Origin: Anoplopoma fimbria
Taxonomy: Eukaryota; Chordata; Actinopteri; Perciformes; Anoplopomatidae
Direction of reading: 5' to 3'
Assembly: GCF_027596085.1 (NCBI RefSeq)
Contig: NC_072466.1
Coordinates: 22,757,613 to 22,821,612, forward strand
Length of the DNA: 64,000 nucleotides
The notes under the pieces were generated by a model. It was given only the letters and a program-made list of their open reading frames with translations. It did no database searches and was not told where the DNA came from. Position 1 is the first letter of the stretch. Each line of letters opens with the position of its first letter. This document shows positions 1-17,470 of the stretch, piece by piece. The position numbers and the translations under genes are program-made.

Positions 1-237
1 TGGACAGCATGTGAGTTAAATATGAGTGTCACAGCAAAGGGTCTGAATACTTATGACCATGTGATATTTCAGTTTTTCTTTTTTAATAAATTTGCAAACA
101 TTTCTGTTTTTTTCTGTCAAGATGGGTTGCTGAGTGTACATTAATGCGAAAAAAACTGAACTTTTTCGATTTTTGGCTGCAATGAAACAAAGAGTGAAAA
201 ATTTAAAGGGGTCTGAATACTTTCCGTACCCACTGTA
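1..237. mobile_element. Tc1/mariner transposon terminus (truncated by window edge)
   Basis: The segment contains the end characteristic of fish Tc1-like elements: a TTTAATAAATTTGCAAACAT stretch followed by GGGTCTGAATACTT twice and a terminus reading TACTTTCCGTACCCACTGTA, ending at a TA. Only the inverted-terminal-repeat side is present; no transposase lies in the window. Confidence 0.85.
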
Positions 238-479
238 TGTCCTTATAGAAATCTATGGAACGAAAGATGCAACATATTTTTGAGTAAGGTTATGTTCCAT
301 CACTGGATAAGATTTTTAGTCATTTGATGGGATTTTGAATGAGACTTTGTTATTCTTGGAACATAATCCAAAATGTTGTGGTTTCATAACCTTGGCAACT
401 CCAAAAAAAGGCTAGAATCCAGCACCCCTTTCAAGGAGTGTGGTTCCATAACCAGTGCTATGCGTGGAGATGAGCCTAA

Positions 480-900
480 ATAACTATATCTAGTGGGTAC
501 CGCTACAATGAGCGCACCAGCTCCGGTTCATTTCCTGCCAGAGCGGTGACATTCTCTGTCCTTAGAGTCAGTCCCTGTGATGCCAGGGATTGTCCGACTA
601 GGTCCCTGCCTTTGCCCGACCCCCAATGCCTATCCCTGCGAGTGGTGGGCTCCCCTTTCAGGTTTGGCTCTAGAAGGGGACCTCAGTTTCTGCTTTTGAG
701 GTGCTACAACTCTTTTCTGGCCGATTCCTATAGTGTCAGTGACTTGCTCTTGGTCTGGCTCCTCCACTCGGACCATTTTGCCTTGTGTGACCCTACCTGG
801 AGCTATTGCCCTCGGCAACACAGCTCCCAGGGTCACTGGTTTAAAACCACTGCATCTCTCTGACCCTTTGGTTGTTTGTTGTCCCACAAGCACAAGCACA
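480..900. repeat. Decayed fish interspersed repeat, class unassigned
   Basis: The stretch around 515-660 (GGTTCATTTCCTGCCAGAGC onward, then a C-rich segment) matches by memory a GC-rich repeat abundant in teleost genomes. The copy here is degraded. Both strands are partly open, but no protein domain is recognisable. I could not decide whether it derives from a retrotransposon. Confidence 0.4.
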
Positions 901-1624
901 AGAGCTTCTAAACTTTATGACCATCTGTCATCTACCTCTCTCATGGTTCTTCTTCATGTGCTGTGCTGGCTTATCAACACACTACATGTTCTAAAGAAGT
1001 GTTTTGTACAGTTCTGTGCAAGCCTCAACTGCTCTGAGCAAAGTAAACGACTTCCTTGGTAGGCAAGAAGAACCTTAATGCTTGTTGTTTCCACCCCTGT
1101 AGACGTGTAATATCTTATCAAATGTTGATCCATCCATCATCTTTAACCGTATATCCTGTTCAGGGTTGCACAAAGGGAACTCCCGTGCCCCGTGTCTCTG
1201 GAATTACCTCCCTGCTAACATCAAACAGTTGAAGCCTTTAAATCGCATAAGCAATCATTACCTGTGAGGAGTAATATTACTAAGAATTTTTCTTTGTACC
1301 TGTTGCCATTGTCTGTCCAGCAGTTCAGTCATTGTGCAATCATTAACTGTGATGAATGATATTCCAGATACTGAATTTTCTCCCACAACAACACCTAAAG
1401 CTATTATGACCCACGCCCCAATATGTTTGGATCTCACTCTGGGAAACCTACAATTTTCATAGCTATCCATTATAAAGACCGGTTTCCCTTGACTGAAGTA
1501 TGGGGAATGCAATTGATCTGTCTATTTTGTACTGTAGAATATTCAAATGACAAGCCAAACAACCCTGACTAAGAAAACCTGGCTTAACAAAGAAAGTTGA
1601 TAACACTGTGTAACAATAGTTTAT

Positions 1625-2640
1625 TTGAGGATTTTCAGTCAGGATTTAGAGTGAATTATAGCACAGAGACAGCACTGGTGAAAATTACCATGACCTTCTA
1701 ATAGCTTCAGACAAAAGAATTGGAGCATCTAATAGGCATTAAAGGAACCGCACTCAGCTGGTTTAAGTCATATTTCATCAGACCGATCTCAGTTTGTATA
1801 TGTAAACAATGAAAGCTCGGTGAAAACCAAGGTCAGTCACGGAGTTCCACAAGGGTGTCATGGCCATGGCCATGTCTCTGGTTATTCCTTGTGTTTCATG
1901 TGTTTTCCCTTGTTTGTTTATCTCTGTGTGTGTCTGTGAGGTGGGCATGTCACCCCTCTCACTTTCTCCAGCTCCCTGATTACTGCCAAGCATACTCACC
2001 TGCTCCAAGCCACACACCTGCCTTCAATCTACTCATCAACTCTGCAGTATATCAACCCAGGTCATCCACTCACTCAGGGCCAGATCGTTCTCTGCATTAT
2101 AGGCAAATCCTGTCTGAAAGCGATGCAGAAAAACTAGTTCATGCATTTGTTACCTCTAGATTACTGCAATTCGTTATTATCAGGCTGCTCTAATAAGTCT
2201 TAAATCTCTACAGTTGATCCAGAATGCTGCAGCACGTGTTCTAAGTAAAGAGATCATATTACTCCAGTATTAGCTTCTCTGCACTGGCTCCCTGTTAAAT
2301 CAAGAATAGAATTTAAAATTCTGCTACTCACCTACAAAGCTCTAACTGGCCAGGCACCGTCTTATCTTAAGGAACTTATAGTTCCATATTACCCAACTAG
2401 AGAGCTGCGCTCAATCAATGCAGGGTTACTTGTGGTTCCTAGAGTATATAAAAGTAGGATGGGAGCCTTCAGTTATCAGGCTTCTGTTCCAGTTTCAGTC
2501 CGGGGGGCAGACACACTCACCACTTTTAAGAGTAGGCTTAAGACCTTCCTTTTTGATAAAAATCTGTTTGTTGTAAACATTTCTGTATAGAACTTAAACT
2601 ACTGCAAAAAATATGTGCTGTGGTGAAGGTGAAATCATAA
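1625..2640 (+). mobile_element. L2-type LINE fragment, reverse transcriptase remnant
   Basis: Two blocks of an L2-like reverse transcriptase can be read in broken frames. The first (about 1630-1858) has FQSGFR, TALVKI, KGTALSWFKSY and VSHGVPQG motifs. The second (about 2105-2575) has SDAEKLVHAFVTSRL, LQLIQNAAARVL, HWLPVK, YKALTG, YYPTRELRS and LKTFLFDK motifs. Stops and frameshifts show it is dead. The catalytic YADD region is missing because a foreign segment at about 1860-2100 sits between the blocks. Confidence 0.85.
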
Positions 2641-3815
2641 ACATTTCAATAATAACATGGAGAAGATCTATAAATGTTTGGCTGGTACACTTGGTACCAC
2701 ATATTGTAGTTTGTGTCCTGGTTGGACCAGCTTGAAGAACCTTTCTCAAAAACACCTGTCAAGTCAAACGAGAATTTTGTAAACAGGGAAAGTCAGGGTT
2801 ACAAGGGTCACAACACAGTCTCAGATTTAACTGTCTAACAGGAGTTGAACTAGCCTCTACCTGAGTGTCAGTATAATGTCTTTTTCCTATGCTGTGCTTG
2901 TTTAGCTTGCTGAATGTTATTTGAGGTTTGTCTTTTAACGTATACTTGTCTGGCCTCACTAACAAAACTGCTATACCAACATGTTTAGCTTAATCAGCTT
3001 GACAGCTTGTGTGTTTTTAGCACACGGTGTTTGAAAAGTGATGCAATCGCTTGGTCTACAGAAAAGGGGACAAACATGACAAATCTTTGAACTGAACTGA
3101 ATGAAATGATTCAAATTGGCTGAATAATATCCATCTGTGCAACACAAGAGTATAGAGTGCCTAAGCCCTGACATCATGCCCGTTGTTCCACTAGCTTCTG
3201 TAATTTAATGCAGTCTTAATCAGCATTTCTTTCACTTGTCTTTCTGCTCAAATGAAGTCTGTTGCTGGGGTTTACTGTTCATGTTCTATGACAAATCATC
3301 ATCCACTACAGCACTTAATACATTTCTGAAAATGTATTTGTGGCCCAGCAAGCAAATAAGCATCCAAACTCTGTGCCTATCTCTCTCCTCCCTAGTTTGT
3401 CCTCCTTGTCCTCTCTTGTCACACAGGCTTATTTGTGCTGGACTATCAGCACGCTCTGTGTTTGGCATGACTCTGACTTTAACAGAACTTAAACACACAC
3501 GCCCACACATGTTACCAGTTAGACTTTTGTTCAGTTCTGTGTAAGTCACACCTGCTTTGAGTAAAATAGATAACAATGTGCTTGGCAGGACTTTGAAGAG
3601 GTGTAGATCAAAGGAATTGAGCAAGTTCGGATTGCTTTTCTTCGTCTATATTTCCTCCTCATAGGAACACAAATGCACACTCACACACTCACACACACAT
3701 GTGTTCTATGTTGATTATACATGAAAGAAATGTTGGTTTGTTGAAAGAAAATTAATTAATAGTTTGAATATTGCGTTCAAACTAATGCTCTTTTTTTGTG
3801 ATGACACTCATTGAC
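2641..3815. other. Intergenic, nothing recognised
   Basis: Only short open frames without domain resemblance are present, plus a minor CA-rich patch near 3675-3700. Confidence 0.6.
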
Positions 3816-3816
3816 A

Positions 3817-4060
3817 TAATGTATTCCCTAGCCTCTTACCCTTACCTTTACCATCACAACTAACCCAAACTTAATTCTAACAGTAACCCTGAAACCAAGT
3901 CTGAACCCTCAAAACAGTCCTTTTAAGGTCTGTCCCAAAGTGAGAGCTGCCCCTAATGTCCTCACTTTCAAAAATGTCTTCACTCTAAAGGTCAAAAATT
4001 GGTCCTCACAAAGATAGCTCTACAAATACAAACAAATATACACACGCACACACACGCACA
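3817..4060. repeat. Fish interspersed repeat rich in CCTTACCCTTACC-like and 'GTCCTCAC' motifs
   Basis: The segment has the order typical of a very common teleost repeat: TGACATAATG, CCCTAGCC, CTTACC runs, then repeated 'GTCCTCAC' and 'CACAAAGATAGCT', ending in a CA-rich tail. The copy is degenerate. A related fragment lies at 7260-7400. Confidence 0.55.
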
Positions 4061-4195
4061 TGGTAGGTGACTTTAAGTGGCCGTGCACAAACAGAAAGGA
4101 AGTTTAATTTCACTGGCTTTAAATCTTAAAAGAAACCCAGCTAACCTTCATTTGTTTCGATGAACCATGTGATCCTGCTTACCACTGGCCCCCAT

Positions 4196-7255
<3,060 letters not shown>

Positions 7256-7259
7256 CACT

Positions 7260-7400
7260 AAAATTTACATACACACACATACCCTTATCCTAACGTTCAA
7301 CTAAGTCTTCACCCTAAAATTAAATGATTTACATTATGGGGATGTGCATTTTTTCCCCCAAAAGGTAGGCAAGTCCCCAGAATGTGACTGTGTAAACAGT
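7260..7400. repeat. Fish interspersed repeat fragment
   Basis: Contains CTTCACCCTAAAATTAAATG, ATGATTTACATTATGGGGA, AGGCAAGTCCCCAGAATGTG and a 'GACTGTGTAAACAG' end, the order of a common teleost repeat related to the copy at 3817-4060. Confidence 0.5.
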
Positions 7401-9405
7401 CTTATTCAGAATTTATTGACATATCTCAAATGTGTAACACCATTTTGAACACACCTAACGCCACACCTGATATAGTCCAGTTCCACAAATGCAGGAAGTG
7501 GGCTAATGTTGGCCATGTGAGGGTCTAATGTACGTGTGATGTGAAAGCGTTTTGGATGGTTGACTGATCTATGCCCATTGCAGTCATTATTGCAGGTCAC
7601 GCGTAACATGGAAACCAGAGATTTGCTGTATGTCTCATGACTTTGACCCCAGTGTGTAGATCTCCTGTGCCCCTGTTACAGAATGCTGAAGTCCTGGGAA
7701 AATTCACTGTGAATTTCCACCGAGGCCATGGAGGGCACTGGTGGTGGGAAGGCAGTGCAATTTCTCTTTTAACAGCTGGGAACAAGGGTAGGACAGGACC
7801 TGGTACGCCCTGGTGCTACGCTTTTGTACCAGTCTTGACACCTCAGCCCACCAAGAACACCCAATCTGACTCCCTCCCCCTCTCTATCTCAGTGCCTCAC
7901 TGAGTTTCTTCCCCTACAAAACATGACATCAAAGCAGTCTTTTGATTTGACTGATCTTATGTCCCATATGCTTCACTAGGCTATGCATTTCTACAAATGT
8001 GTGAATCAACACCAAGGCCTGTTATAATGGCGGGTCTGCACCCGTGGTGAGACACTCACTAATAGACTTTTTTCTTACAGAAAGTAATTATTAGTCAATT
8101 TCAAATAAGTGTCCCAGCGATCCATGTTTCTAATCTGTGGCATACTCTCCATTTTTTTTAAATCAAATTTTTGTCTTCCTCACCATCCTTGTTTCAGTTA
8201 TTTTTCAGATTTTGTATACAAGTGCTATCCAGCCACCATAGTGCTAATATGAAAAGAGTTGACAAAAATGTTGATACGCCTGCCGCTTTTAACAACAGCA
8301 ATGAGCCTAATAAGCAGTAACGAGTGATGCACTGAGCACTTTGCATACATATACATATACACATAAATACACAGTATTTATTTAAAACAGTTTTTAGCTG
8401 GACGACTTCCTCCCCCACATTCATCCCATTCCTCATTTAACTGAAGCTTTAAAATCACATTGTTGTGGTGTGGTCCTCCTTGCTAGGACAGCTAAATTAA
8501 AGCTTTCTTGAAAGTATAATGGATTTGACCTTGTATTAGTTGTAGCATTCATTGTGTAAATCACCCTCTGAAGGTTCCTCTCTTTTATTTAAGTAGAAAT
8601 TACAAGGCATAGCTGTATACAGATCATGTTAACATGATTACAGGGCCCTGGAGAGGTTCTTCGTGAAAAAGAGTTAGTGAATGCCCCATTATGTAGAGAG
8701 ACCACACATAGACTGTGTGTGGTCAGAGGAGAAAAGCTTGATGATGTGTTTGTGTCTTAGCATGAATTTATACATTTGTTCACGTGTGTGGCATTTGTAT
8801 TTGATTACAGGCCCGAGAAAGCCTTCCTTGCAAGCGAGCAAAAATATCTGCATCTCGTGGCAGCTCTCTGAAGTTTTTTGGTTACACCTGTTGGCTGCTG
8901 CTGTACTTTTTAGTTGTTTACTGGCGAAGGGTGGGAGGCCTGTTTGGATGCAGAAAAAAAAGCCTGCAAGGCAAGGTGTTGTTCCATGTCAGCAGTTTAC
9001 ACACATTCTGTCACGGTGTATGTACAAGGCAATTTACCTGACTCGCCAGATAATTGTTACACAGAACCATCGTGAGAATCCAGCTGCCATGCAAGCTAAC
9101 GAGGCAATAGGATTGAGGACGAAAATGAAGACACAGGTTGAAGAAAGAGGACTTTACTCGACGAATGTTGGAATAAACAAGGCTCACAGTCCAAACAGGC
9201 AAACAAATCCAGAGAAACAAGGCAGTAGGTCAGGTGCTTCATGGGCTCGGGGGAAAGTGAAAAGTGACTGAAGGTAGGGACAAGGGGACAGACTGAGCAA
9301 AATAAAATAAAAAGTCAATACGTAGTGTATAGAGAAATGTGTGTTAGCAAGTATCCAAAAAAAATCCTGTAAGATCATTGGTGTACATTTCGGCAAATTT
9401 AGAAT
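7401..9405. other. Intergenic, nothing recognised
   Basis: A long open frame (8681-9271, +, 196 codons) exists, but its composition shows no domain, start context or splice pattern that I can support as a gene. Confidence 0.5.
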
Positions 9406-9409
9406 AAAT

Positions 9410-9960
9410 AGAAATAGTCACCGTGACCTCATCCATTGGCTTTTGGACTACTGTTTTCAAGCCTGGAGTTTGGCATTAAGGCCCTCACAATCAGGGTTTT
9501 TGGCTGTTGCCTTCTTGTTTTTAAGAAAACAGAATTGACACAAGACTGAAGCTAAGTAAAATTGTAAGCTGAATAAGACATTTTTATGCAACCAAAATGT
9601 TCTAATTTACCTTCATGAACTGAGAACACACTGTTAAGGGTTAAAGTAAAAACAAACAACTCCCAGGTCGGACCACGCCGTAGCAGTGACCTGTCAATCA
9701 CAAGGTAGCCATGTCCTAAAGCATACCCTGCTTTATGGCTTATTTGACTCTTAATGGACCATCATTTACTAAATGAACATCATGCTGTATTGAAGAAAAC
9801 TTGAACCTATCAATTGAGACCATAAACTCATGTTTACTATGTTTACTGAGGTAATGAATCAAGTGAGAAGTAGCGTCACATTCTCATAGACTTCTATACA
9901 ATCAGACTTCTTTTTGCAGCCAGAGAAGTCGTCCCCTGATAATCTTTAGAAAAATGCATA
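9410..9960 (+). repeat. Interspersed repeat, copy 1 of a three-copy family
   Basis: Shares ordered blocks with 30182-30622 (+) and 57603-57925 (-). These include the 20-base word CTGTCAATCACAAGGTAGCC (9691-9710), 'ACCCTGCTTTATGG', 'ATCATTTACTAAATGAACATCATGCTGT' in shorter pieces, 'ACTCATGTTTAC' and 'CTCATAGACTTCTATACAA'. The family is, from memory, widespread in percomorph fish. No coding capacity is seen, so it is probably a non-autonomous element. Confidence 0.75.
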
Positions 9961-10187
9961 ACTGGAGGTTGTTCCCTGGTTTTTCCATTATTATTCACTT
10001 TTAACAATAAGGGAAGAAAAAGTCAAGTGTTAACTTATTGATGTTTCTCTAGGGTTTGCACTGCAAACAACAAAAGCTGCATTAAGGTATTTTAATTTGG
10101 CATTAAGTCAAGGGTTAATGATCAATTCTAACGTTTTGTCATTTTGCAAGACTCGCTCATGTGAACCTGCAGCAGCATACAAAAATA

Positions 10188-12340
<2,153 letters not shown>

Positions 12341-12342
12341 TT

Positions 12343-12419
12343 TTCCTTCCTTCCTTCCTTCCTTCCTTCCTTCCTTCCTTCCTTCCTTCCTTCCTTCCTT
12401 CCTTCCTTCCTCCTTCCTT
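12343..12419. repeat. (CCTT)n tetranucleotide microsatellite
   Basis: Repeated CCTT units on the plus strand (AAGG on minus), with a one-base interruption at the 3' end. Confidence 0.95.
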
Positions 12420-15400
12420 GTGACCTTGCTTGTTGTTGCCAACCTCTTTACTGTTCCCTGCTTTATGGATAAAAACACAGAACCCAGTATTCACCTACTG
12501 CTAATCTAAGCCTTTGTGGTTTGTGAACAAAGGCCACATAAAGTGAATAAATAGAAAGAACATGACTTTATTGTACTCTTCCGTCATCTCTTTTTCCTAG
12601 ATTTATAACTTTATCTCATATCTGCGTCACATATTTATGTCTTACTGTTTTGCGAGCAATGGATTTTCTGTGTGTGTGTCTGTTTCTTCTCAGGGGGTAA
12701 AATGCTTCGAGTCAAATCTACAGGGGATTTGTTGTTTTTTATTGAAGTTGTCTGGTTACTGCTGCTTTAAGGCCGCAGGAAATTAAAGCGCTGTTATAGA
12801 GGTAGTATTTCTGAGAGGAGTGCTGTAGAGTTTAAAGACTTTTGTCTGGAATCTGTAGTCTGAGGGGTGATTTGCTACCAGTGCAGGCATGCTTTGAATC
12901 AAATGAAAACATGGGATTTTAAATGAAAGTTGTGCAAAAAATGTTAGCAAAAGTAATTCCGAAATGATTTCTTTTTAGTCTTGGACAACCTCCCCCACCA
13001 AATACGCCGCCATTCACGTCTGCTTGCGTCTTTTCATTGACGTAAGTAGACAGGTAAACACGTGTATAGTTGTTCTCTGGAGTGTGAATTGAGGTTGACT
13101 TTTTCGGCCAACACCTATCCAATCACATTTGTGCTCCAGGCAGCTTTTATATTCGGTCAGTTTTCACTATTACTTTGTTGATAACCTCATGCCGACACGC
13201 TAGTTAATAAGAGCACACAACCATAATATGTGTCAATGCTGCAGTCCGTTCGGATATGTGTGAAATTTTCTAGTTGAACCAATATATCCAGATCTGTCTC
13301 TGTGATCCACATCTCAGACAAACTCTTTATATTTTGGCTCCTCCCACTTTGTATGGCAATGTTCCCATGAGCCAAATAAAGGTTTATCTTATCTTATAAG
13401 TATATTAATATATTTAAATACGTCATGAAGACAGTCACTGATTCTGTTTGTGATCTTCATTGATAGCACCTCTAAAGCCTGTTACGTGCTTCTTGATCCA
13501 GACCCTCTGCAGTTACATAGTTAAGGAGGACTACACTGCCACTCTCAAGACATTGCTGCTTTCTTCCTGCAAATAAGCATATTCCCCAAAATGTTGGGCT
13601 ATTCTTGAATAGAGAAACGATTAGACCAGGATTCCAAAGCAGCTTAATAGTAAATAAGGTCAGGGTTAGAAAATGGTGTCGCCCATCAGAGGGCACAGTA
13701 GATTTATGACAGCATAGCCTGATACCCACTGCAGGTCCGAACCAAAAGGGTAGATCTCCACCAGGTGGGTCTAAAACAACAACTGCTGAATTGTGTGATT
13801 GAATGAATACAACCCACAATTGGCTAACGCCTCGTAGATACTAAGGGGCTGTAAGTCAATGAAAAATTCACTTCATTTAAAATCTAAAACAAGCGGCTAT
13901 GTATGCAAGTGGCTATGTATGTATGCTTGTTACACTATGTATGCACGTATATGTTGCATCACCAGGATGCCACGGGACATTTTGCACAAGCAGTGTCATA
14001 CAGTCTTGCCAAAAACAAAATTACACAAAGCTGTCTTCCCGCATAGCAGCAGCTGAGTGGCGGCAATGTACTCAGCAGTGTGTGTACTGGTAGTTCCATT
14101 AGCTGATAGGCAAACACGTCAACCAAAACACCAAAAGAGAGCAACCCTACTGTGTCCCTGGCCGAAGAGCAGTGGATGGGGGTCGGAGATGCACTCAGCT
14201 GTGTTGTGACTAGCGGTACCTACCGACCAAGTGCTCGGCGTTGTGAGTTAGGAGTAAGCAAGTGGTCAATTAAAGTATGAAACGTGCAGTAAAAGCTATT
14301 TTAAGATAGTGTCGCCGCAACCAAGAGAGGTCCTTAAGCCTGCAGCCATAACTGCACACCCAAAATATTATGCCGTTTGCACGCACACATGTGACCGATT
14401 GCATAATCGTTCCGGCAGAGATAATGATAGGTCAAGACATAATTTAACATGAATACAGGGCTTTCATAAGAGTGCTCATTCAACTTTTGGCCCAGTCTAC
14501 TTTGTTTTGCTAATTGGCATCCAGCATTTTGTTTGCACAATCATAACATGCCAATCACAAAGACTCCTCACTTTAACTGTTGAACTGTGAATATGATAGA
14601 AATGTGATGAGTAATGGCTATTTTCCCATAAAATGATCATAAAGAAATATGAATTAATTTAAAATTGACTGAGTAAACCAACAGCCAATAGGTTGGCGAA
14701 TAGGGGGCAGCCCTTGGTTACCAGCTCATTCTAAAATTGCACCTCATCAGAATTGTAATGTGTCCAGTTGTCATGAGGGCGTAGAGAGGGGACAATTGTT
14801 TTTTGTTGTTGGCTCCAACAGAGCAGGAAAAAGTGCCTTAGCTCTACATTGGTAGTTTTTCTCTGTGTGTGATGTGTTGGTGCGCACAGATTGTGCATTG
14901 CCTTGACCTCTGTTCTTTGTGACTCCCTACGTTAAAGATGATAGGAGAAGGCCCTCTGCTGGACACTGTTTTTGTCAAACCCTGGTTCCACACACAAGTA
15001 CACACAAACACACACACAAACATTCACATAGGCACAGAGTGTGGGCGAGGGGATTAGTTAGGAGCAGAGTGTAAGCTTCTCCAACACAACCTGGAATCTC
15101 CTCTGAATGAGCCTGAACCCAAGCAGAGCGATCCGACGCAGGAACCGAGCAGGCCACGGCAGGGCTGATCATTCGATATCTGCAATATGAAGCTGCTTTA
15201 CTTATTGCCTTTGTTGCTTAATTTGAAATGTCTTGCCTGTTGCTGTCTTTGAATGGCTCTTAAAAATATTGCAATTCAGCTACTCCACACTTTTGAAAGA
15301 TAATTCCCATTTATTAGAATGTGGATCTTATTGTTATTTTGACCAGGAAATATGGTCCAAAAACTAAAATAAGACCCAAGTTCCCATAAATTTGTATAGC

Positions 15401-15860
15401 CCCTTTTAAATGAGCTTACTGACTTAACTCCCAGCAAAGATGCCTTTGCAGCCATTTTGTCTGTAGTTCTTTTAACTGATTCAGATTTATTAGGGCTGAA
15501 GTAACATAATTATGATATGATGTGAATGTGGCATTAGAATTTTGATAATTATTAAATATTCATGGTTTACAAACATAAAATGTTTTTTATTCTATATCCA
15601 TTTATATATTTTTTGTTGCAGTAAAGCAAACTTGAACTTCTCTCTCGAGTTCATTTTTTTTTACTCTTGATACAAAAGTCCCATTTTATGTGAGCAACCA
15701 CGTGCAACACCATTAATGTCTTTAAGGAGACTCTCTGAATGTCTGTACTGTTAGCCCCTTTGAAAAGTGATTAAGTGTGTCATAAACCCCTTTGCCTTCA
15801 GACGCACTTGGGCGACATATCCGTCGCACAGGTTTAGTTGAAGCATACCCCAGCCTCTAG
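12420..15860. other. Intergenic, nothing firmly recognised
   Basis: No coding region. The stretch 13322-13405, ending in CAAATAAAGGTTTATCTTAT, looks like the 3' tail of a retroposed element, but its body is not identifiable. Confidence 0.5.
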
Positions 15861-15864
15861 CTGC

Positions 15865-15953
15865 AGTAAGGCACTTCCTGTAAGTCGCTTTGGATAAAAG
15901 CGTCTGCTAAATGACTGTAATGTAATGTAATGTAATGTAATGTAATGTAATGC
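15865..15953 (+). mobile_element. SINE 3' tail with (TGTAA)n end
   Basis: Contains the tail module TGTAAGTCGCTTTGGATAAA, then 'AGCGTCTGCTAAATGACTG' and repeated TGTAA units. The same module ends the elements at 55475-55771 and 57931-58222. The tRNA-like head is absent, so the copy is 5'-truncated. Confidence 0.75.
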
Positions 15954-17470
15954 ATGTAAACAATGAGACTGAGACTGCGTGTGTCTTCGGACCTGTTTTT
16001 TTTCATTTTCTTCTAGTCTCTCTCTCTTTTCTTCACGACCCAGTACATTGAAGACTGATAGAGCCTTGAAATAAGACAGTTTTTACACTCATGTTGAAAC
16101 ATTTTCAACTCATGTCTCAAATCCGCTTTACTTCCATTTAAATAAAGCACAATATTCAGTATTTTGTTTGTTCCTTTCAATGGGAAAGTACTGTGGGATG
16201 TGACAAACACTGCAGCCTCTAGGGGTCCACAACCATGGCTTTTACTACTTCAGGTGTTCAGAGTATCAACACAGTGCAGTAAATGTTATTTCTTTGTTAC
16301 TAACATTGATCTGACTGCTCTATTCCCTAGCTAAATGTATGACTCTTTACTAAAAATCCCCCTGTGAATGCTCGACGGACCACCACCATGAAGTCCACAC
16401 TGATGGAAGCATAAAGACCTGGATTACTCTCAGCACATTTTACTTGAAGTAACAGCTTTTTACATACTGAGCTGAGGTTTCCCTGTACCCCATAGCACAA
16501 AATGACCCACTGAATCTGTTTGGTTGTGTGAGAGGCTTAATTAACATTCCCTGAGTGTTTACAGTCAATTATTCAACACAGTGGCTTTCTGTGGGAGCTA
16601 CTCATTACTCTAATGCTGTCACAGAGGGAACAAATCCTCTCCTTAAGGAAAAAAGGATCCCCAGGGGAAGGATTCTTTGAGTGTAATTTTGAAAGCCTTT
16701 AAGTTAAGTAGTCTTCTGTATGATATCCACTAATCCTGAAAAATCATCTGGGCAAAAAGTAGAAAGAGAAAGTGACCCCGTTTGGTGTTGCGGTTCAGTG
16801 CTTTGCAGCTGGTGACAATGTGCGCAGCCAAGCTGTGAGATGTGGGACGGAGTGTTGAGCTGTTTAGTATTTAAAGCCCACGTAAATATACAGAAACCAT
16901 TCAAGCACTCTGTACTGCACTGTTTTCCCACACTGCTGAGGATAAACAACCTACCCTTGCCAGGGTTTACAATTTGATAAGTGCATGCATGTAACACGGT
17001 CATTGTGCATATCCGCTGGTTTGATATAAAACAAGCCAACTGCCTCCCTGCCCACACACATGCATGCAAAACTTACAGACACAGTCCCAGGGTACATACT
17101 GTATAGGCACACCAAGATACACACTCATTCAACACCCTCCCACCACTAAACAAGCATGTAGCTTTGGCGCTGCCGAGCAAACGTGCAATTACACCTCGAT
17201 TTCAGATGCTCCAACTTCCCTTTTTACACATTCTCTCTTTTTTCGTCTTCCTGTCGGTTCTTCTGTATGACCGCAGGCTGTGTCGCATGTGGCTTAGGAG
17301 ACGCCTTGAGGGAGGATATACATCGGGACATTAACATTCCTGACGGTTTGCTCTGGTTACTGTGAAGGAGCTGCGTAGTTAAGGTCTGGGTTGAAGAGTA
17401 AAAAGCAGAAGAGGGCTCTTACAACGAAGTTAATAAGATAATACAACGCATAGAAGACAAATCCAGGACT
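15954..17470. other. Intergenic; possible conserved non-coding block at about 16500-16690
   Basis: No gene seen. The segment 16500-16690 has mixed, repeat-free sequence with homeobox-like TTAATTAA and CAATTATTCA words; conservation cannot be judged without other genomes. Confidence 0.35.

Noticed and set aside
546..1062. Overlapping open frames on both strands near the left edge
   Set aside because: The frames lie in a decayed fish repeat; no retroviral or transposase motif could be identified, so no gene is called.
8681..9271. 196-codon plus-strand open frame, one of the longest in the 5' gene desert
   Set aside because: No recognisable domain, part overlaps a repeat-like scrap shared with about 4515-4560, and an open stretch of this length is not surprising across six frames of 64 kb.
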